Shown piece by piece: positions 60,881 to 64,000 of a stretch of DNA of 64,000 nucleotides (position 1 is the first letter of the stretch; each line of letters opens with the position of its first letter). Under the pieces are notes generated by a model. It made no database searches and was not told where the DNA came from. It worked only from the letters and a program-made list of their open reading frames with translations. The stretch spans positions 1-64,000 of the forward strand of contig JAJDEW010000074.1 of NCBI GenBank assembly GCA_029259595.1. Direction: 5' to 3'. The position numbers were made by a program, and so were the translations under genes. This DNA comes from Planctomycetota bacterium (GTDB lineage Bacteria; Planctomycetota; UBA1135; GCA-002686595).

Positions 60881-62077
60881 GTGAGCGACCCAGGCCTCTA
60901 CTTCGACAACAACGCGACGACCGCGGTCGACGAGCGTGTGCTCGCGGCGCTCCTGCCGTTCTTCCGCGAGACGTACGGCAATCCCGCGAGCCTGCACCGC
61001 TTCGGTGAGGCAGCGGCGGAGGCCGTCGAGGACGCTCGGGCCGAGACGAAGCGGCTCTTCGGCGCCCGCTCGGCGTCCGAGATCGTCTTCACGTCCGGTG
61101 GCACCGAGGCCCTGAACGCGGGGATCGCCGCCGCGCTCGCAGACCGTACCCGAGCCGACGGCTGGATCGCGCTGACCTCGACGGTCGAGCACGCGGCCGT
61201 CCTGGCTCCGCTCGCGGCGGCGAGCGCGGCCGGAGGCGGCGAGGTCCGCTCGATCCCCGTCGACCGCGACGGGCGTCTCGAGGAAGAGGCCCTGTTCGCC
61301 GCCATCGAAGAGGCCGGAGGCCGCCTGGCCCTTCTCGCGCTCCAGGCCGCCAACAACGAGACCGGGGTGAAGACCCCTGACGAGCTCTTGGCCCGCGCCG
61401 CCGAGGCCGTGCACGCCCGCGGCGGTCGCGTCCTGATCGACGCCGTGCAGCTCCCCGGCAAGGCCGAGCTCGACGTCAACGCCCTCGGGGCCGACTTCGC
61501 GGCCCTCAGCGCCCACAAGTTCCACGGACCGAAGGGTGTCGGAGCCCTCTACATCGCCCGCGAGGCCCAGGGAGCGGGTTCGTCGGCGCTCGTCCGCGGC
61601 GGCTCCCAGGAGGACGGCCGGCGCGGCGGCACCCTGAACGTGCCCGGGATCGTGGGTCTGGGCCGCGCGGCGCGCCTGGCCCGCGAGCACGTGGCCGCAC
61701 CCGGCGCGCTGGCGGCGCTCGCGGACCTGCGGGACGCCTTGGAAGCGGGCCTCCAGGCGGCGCTCCCCGGGCTCTCGGTCCTCGGCCAGAAGGCCCCACG
61801 CTTGCCGAACACCGCGACGATTCTCTTTCCGGGCCAATCCGGCCAGGCCCTGCAAGCCTACCTCGCGGCCGAGGGCCTGGCGGTCTCCACCGGAGCGGCC
61901 TGCAGCTCCCGCCAGCGCGCTCCTTCCCCGGTCTTGATGGCCCTGGGGCTCGACGCGGCCCAGGCCGCGGCCAGCCTGCGCTTTTCCCTGTCGCGCGAGA
62001 CGCGCCCCGAAGAGGTGGAGGCGGCCCTGGCGCTCACGGTGCGGGCCGTGCGAGATCTGGGTGGTCTGACCCCCTGA
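60881..62077 (+). CDS. cysteine desulfurase (NifS/IscS family)
   Basis: The 398-residue PLP enzyme releases sulfur from cysteine for Fe-S cluster and thio-cofactor synthesis. It has YFDNNATT at the start, GGTEALN, NNETG, the Schiff-base Lys in SAHKFHGPKG (near 209) and the catalytic Cys in STGAACSS (near 343). The start is GTG at 60881, preceded by GAGGAG at eight bases. Iron-sulfur scaffold genes are not adjacent, so the assignment to NifS, IscS or SufS cannot be made. Confidence 0.92.
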   Translation: MSDPGLYFDNNATTAVDERVLAALLPFFRETYGNPASLHRFGEAAAEAVEDARAETKRLFGARSASEIVFTSGGTEALNAGIAAALADRTRADGWIALTSTVEHAAVLAPLAAASAAGGGEVRSIPVDRDGRLEEEALFAAIEEAGGRLALLALQAANNETGVKTPDELLARAAEAVHARGGRVLIDAVQLPGKAELDVNALGADFAALSAHKFHGPKGVGALYIAREAQGAGSSALVRGGSQEDGRRGGTLNVPGIVGLGRAARLAREHVAAPGALAALADLRDALEAGLQAALPGLSVLGQKAPRLPNTATILFPGQSGQALQAYLAAEGLAVSTGAACSSRQRAPSPVLMALGLDAAQAAASLRFSLSRETRPEEVEAALALTVRAVRDLGGLTP

Positions 62078-62264
62078 AAGCGCTTCCAGATCCGAAAAAG
62101 GCCGTGATTGCAGGAAAGAGCTCAAGTCCTCGATCGTCGGACGCGGGTCGGTGACCCCGCCCGCCCACGACAGGGAACCATCGCGCCCCCGCTTGCGTCC
62201 CCCGGCAGTGTCCTCCGGAACTCCCACGGTTGTCCGTGAGTCGTCCCGAGCCCCGCGACCCGGG

Positions 62265-62270
62265 TAGGAT
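62265..62270 (+). promoter_or_regulatory. candidate -10 box of the carboxypeptidase-regulatory-like gene
   Basis: TAGGAT matches the hexamer seen before several start codons here. It lies 41 bases before the ATG at 62311, so a short 5' leader would be made. No recognisable -35 is present. Confidence 0.3.
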
Positions 62271-62310
62271 TCTTCGAACGTTTCACCACGCTCCTCCACC
62301 CCCAACGCTT

Positions 62311-64000
62311 ATGCGTCCGATCGCCGTTCTCCTGCTCGTCCTGGGTGCCGTCGGCGCCCTGCTCTTCGCCATCCTCTCCATCACCGGGGACGACGGCCGA
62401 GGCCTCACCAACGTCACCCGTCCGGCTCACGCCAGCACGCCCGAGGGCGCGCCGCCGAGCGCCGACCTCGCGGATCCGATCGTCCAGCCCGCGACGCCCA
62501 TCCGGGATCCGCGGACGGTGCCGATCGAGACCGGCCCGGACCGCGATGCGGTCCGTTCGGAGGCCTTCACGAACCAGCTGATCGTCAAGGTCCTCGATCC
62601 CGACGACCTGCCGGTCGCCGACGCGGAGGTGTCGCTCGTGCTCCACAGGGACAGCACCCAGCTCGGCGAGATGACCCGCCAGCTCAGCGATCTCGGAGCT
62701 CCGCGGGCGCGCTTCGAGCTCGTGAGCGACGAGGAAGGTGCCTGCGCCTTCCAGAATCTCGATCCGGGAACCAGCTGGTCGATCGTCGTCCGGCACGACG
62801 AGTTCAGGAAGATGCGTGTCGGGCCGGTTCAGGTCGGCGAGGACATGACCATCGAGGAGATCGTCAAGGTCGAGGCGGGCTTCTTGATCCACGGTGTCGT
62901 CACCGACGAAGGGACCGGCATGCCGATCGTCGGCGCACAGATCACGCTCGACGACCCCATCGCGGCCATCGTCGATCGCAAGCGCAGCGCGAGCCGCATG
63001 GAAGCCGAGTCGAACGAATTCGGCGAGTATCGCTTCACGAACGTCGTTCCGCAGAACCGCGTGCTGCTCGTCAAGGCCGAGGGCTACGCGACCCAGCTGC
63101 GCAACTCGATCAACTTCTTCGATCCGAAGGTCACGGCCGCGCAGGAGCTCGAAGAGAACATCGAGATGGAGCGCGGCATGCTGATCGCCGGCCGCGTGGT
63201 CGACGCCGACGGGCAAGGTCTCGAGGGCGCCACCGTGGAAGCCATCAGCCACCAGGGCAAGGTCTCCTCGAAAGGACGCACCGAGTCCGGTCCGGGCGGC
63301 GAATTCGCCATCGGCGACATCGCCGAGGGGCTGTACACGCTCAAGACGACCATGGCGGGCTGGGACAGCGAGCCGAACACCCGCGTCGAAGCGGGCGAAA
63401 CGAACGTCGAGGTCGTCTGCATGCGTCAGGGCGGCGTCCGCGGCCAGGTGCTCGACTCGAAGACCGGGCGTCCCGTGACCGACTTCTCGATCCGGATCCG
63501 CATGGACCATCCGACGCACCCCGCCTTCGGCTCGGTCCAGGCCAGCCAGCGCTTCCGCGGCGTGCGCAACGGCATGTTCGAGCTCGGCGGCGTCACCAAG
63601 GGCACGTTCCGGGTCCAGGCCGACGGGAACGGCTACGCCAGCACGTTCAGCGAGCCCTTCGTCGTGGCCCAGGGCGAGATCACCCCGGACATCGTGATCC
63701 GGCTGTCGCAGGGCGGCACGCTCGAGGGCACCATCCTCGACAGCTACACAGGCAAGCCGCTGAGCGGTGTCGAGATATCGACGAACGACAACAACTGGAT
63801 CGACAGCGAGTTCACGAACTTGCTCGGCGGCATGATGCCTTCGGCCATGACGAAGAAGGCGATTCGCACCAACGACAAGGGGCAATTCCGGTTCGACCTG
63901 ATGACCGAGGGCGACTACCAGCTCGTCGTCAAGCACCCGAACTTCACCGAGGAAGTGTTCAACGACGTCCACATCACCGCCGACCAGACGACGACCTATC
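62311..64000 (+). CDS. carboxypeptidase-regulatory-like repeat protein (truncated by the window end)
   Basis: The frame runs open from an ATG at 62311 to the window edge (563 codons). It begins with a membrane helix (residues 3-22) and an exported Pro/Thr-rich linker, then contains several CarboxypepD_reg-like beta modules: IVKVLDPDDLPVADAEVSLVL, LIHGVVTDEGTGMPIVGAQITL, LIAGRVVDADGQGLEGATVEA, GVRGQVLDSKTGRPVTDFSI and LEGTILDSYTGKPLSGVEIS. Such multi-repeat surface proteins are abundant in planctomycetes. The 3' end is missing, so its total length and any C-terminal anchor are unknown. Confidence 0.85.
   Translation, partial: MRPIAVLLLVLGAVGALLFAILSITGDDGRGLTNVTRPAHASTPEGAPPSADLADPIVQPATPIRDPRTVPIETGPDRDAVRSEAFTNQLIVKVLDPDDLPVADAEVSLVLHRDSTQLGEMTRQLSDLGAPRARFELVSDEEGACAFQNLDPGTSWSIVVRHDEFRKMRVGPVQVGEDMTIEEIVKVEAGFLIHGVVTDEGTGMPIVGAQITLDDPIAAIVDRKRSASRMEAESNEFGEYRFTNVVPQNRVLLVKAEGYATQLRNSINFFDPKVTAAQELEENIEMERGMLIAGRVVDADGQGLEGATVEAISHQGKVSSKGRTESGPGGEFAIGDIAEGLYTLKTTMAGWDSEPNTRVEAGETNVEVVCMRQGGVRGQVLDSKTGRPVTDFSIRIRMDHPTHPAFGSVQASQRFRGVRNGMFELGGVTKGTFRVQADGNGYASTFSEPFVVAQGEITPDIVIRLSQGGTLEGTILDSYTGKPLSGVEISTNDNNWIDSEFTNLLGGMMPSAMTKKAIRTNDKGQFRFDLMTEGDYQLVVKHPNFTEEVFNDVHITADQTTTY

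Noticed and set aside
62122-63972. 616-codon minus-strand frame at the window end
   Set aside because: It is the shadow of the carboxypeptidase-regulatory-like gene, whose plus-strand frame shows clear repeats.
1-64000. tRNA, rRNA, CRISPR arrays, transposase or phage genes
   Set aside because: Looked for on both strands; no cloverleaf, regular spaced repeats or integrase/transposase motifs were recognised.

Overview
The window is about 68-70% GC and densely coded on both strands. It reads as a chromosomal segment of a bacterium from the PVC superphylum, most likely a high-GC planctomycete. The grounds are three bacterial-microcompartment vertex proteins next to a class II aldolase, type II secretion-like pseudopilins with unusual LamG-like domains, large carboxypeptidase-regulatory-like and YfhO-type proteins, and many genes without a Shine-Dalgarno site. 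The taxonomic call is an inference; no rRNA or tRNA gene was recognised.

Layout. 1-801 holds no gene but is almost entirely a giant imperfect palindrome. 802-5309: a membrane sulfatase-like protein, then the ribH-nusB pair and ftsY, with a 167-bp palindromic MITE-like element between nusB and ftsY. 5337-21108: a surface-polysaccharide or glycolipid region (O-antigen-ligase-like protein, YfhO protein, two family-2 glycosyltransferases, a UGM-like FAD oxidoreductase, three methyltransferases) interrupted by a HhH-GPD DNA glycosylase and an OmpR-type two-component pair. 21109-21389: an orphan small transcription unit with its own promoter-like element, a near-perfect Shine-Dalgarno, a 10-codon ORF, hairpins and a terminator. 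21390-25440: a SurA/PpiD-like foldase, ScpB and a rotamase lipoprotein. 25440-42691 (minus): a long, largely translationally coupled cluster with a FHA protein, a PilM-PilN fusion, a PilO-like protein, a TPR protein, four pseudopilins (G-, H-, K- and J-like), an I-like pseudopilin and an exported zinc-ribbon protein. 42988-50054: rsmE, an ankyrin protein, a 657-bp gene-free stretch, a peptidase-MA protein, a YkgJ-type protein, a B12-binding radical SAM protein and a Ser/Thr kinase. 50055-54473: a single-module Clp-like AAA+ protein, a rotamase, three BMC-P proteins and a class II aldolase. 54551-64000: a YejM-like protein, two small membrane proteins, pgi, fhs, a cysteine desulfurase and a truncated carboxypeptidase-regulatory-like protein.

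How the genes fit together. The 25-43 kb cluster supplies the pseudopilus and inner-membrane assembly platform of a type II secretion or type IV pilus-like machine, but the ATPase, polytopic GspF/PilC protein and secretin are not in the window. Its pseudopilins and associated TPR and FHA proteins carry laminin-G/CBM-like beta-sandwich domains, suggesting an appendage or secretion tip specialised for glycans. The BMC-P/aldolase cluster suggests a fucose/rhamnose-type microcompartment, but no hexameric shell protein or aldehyde dehydrogenase is present here, so the rest must lie elsewhere.
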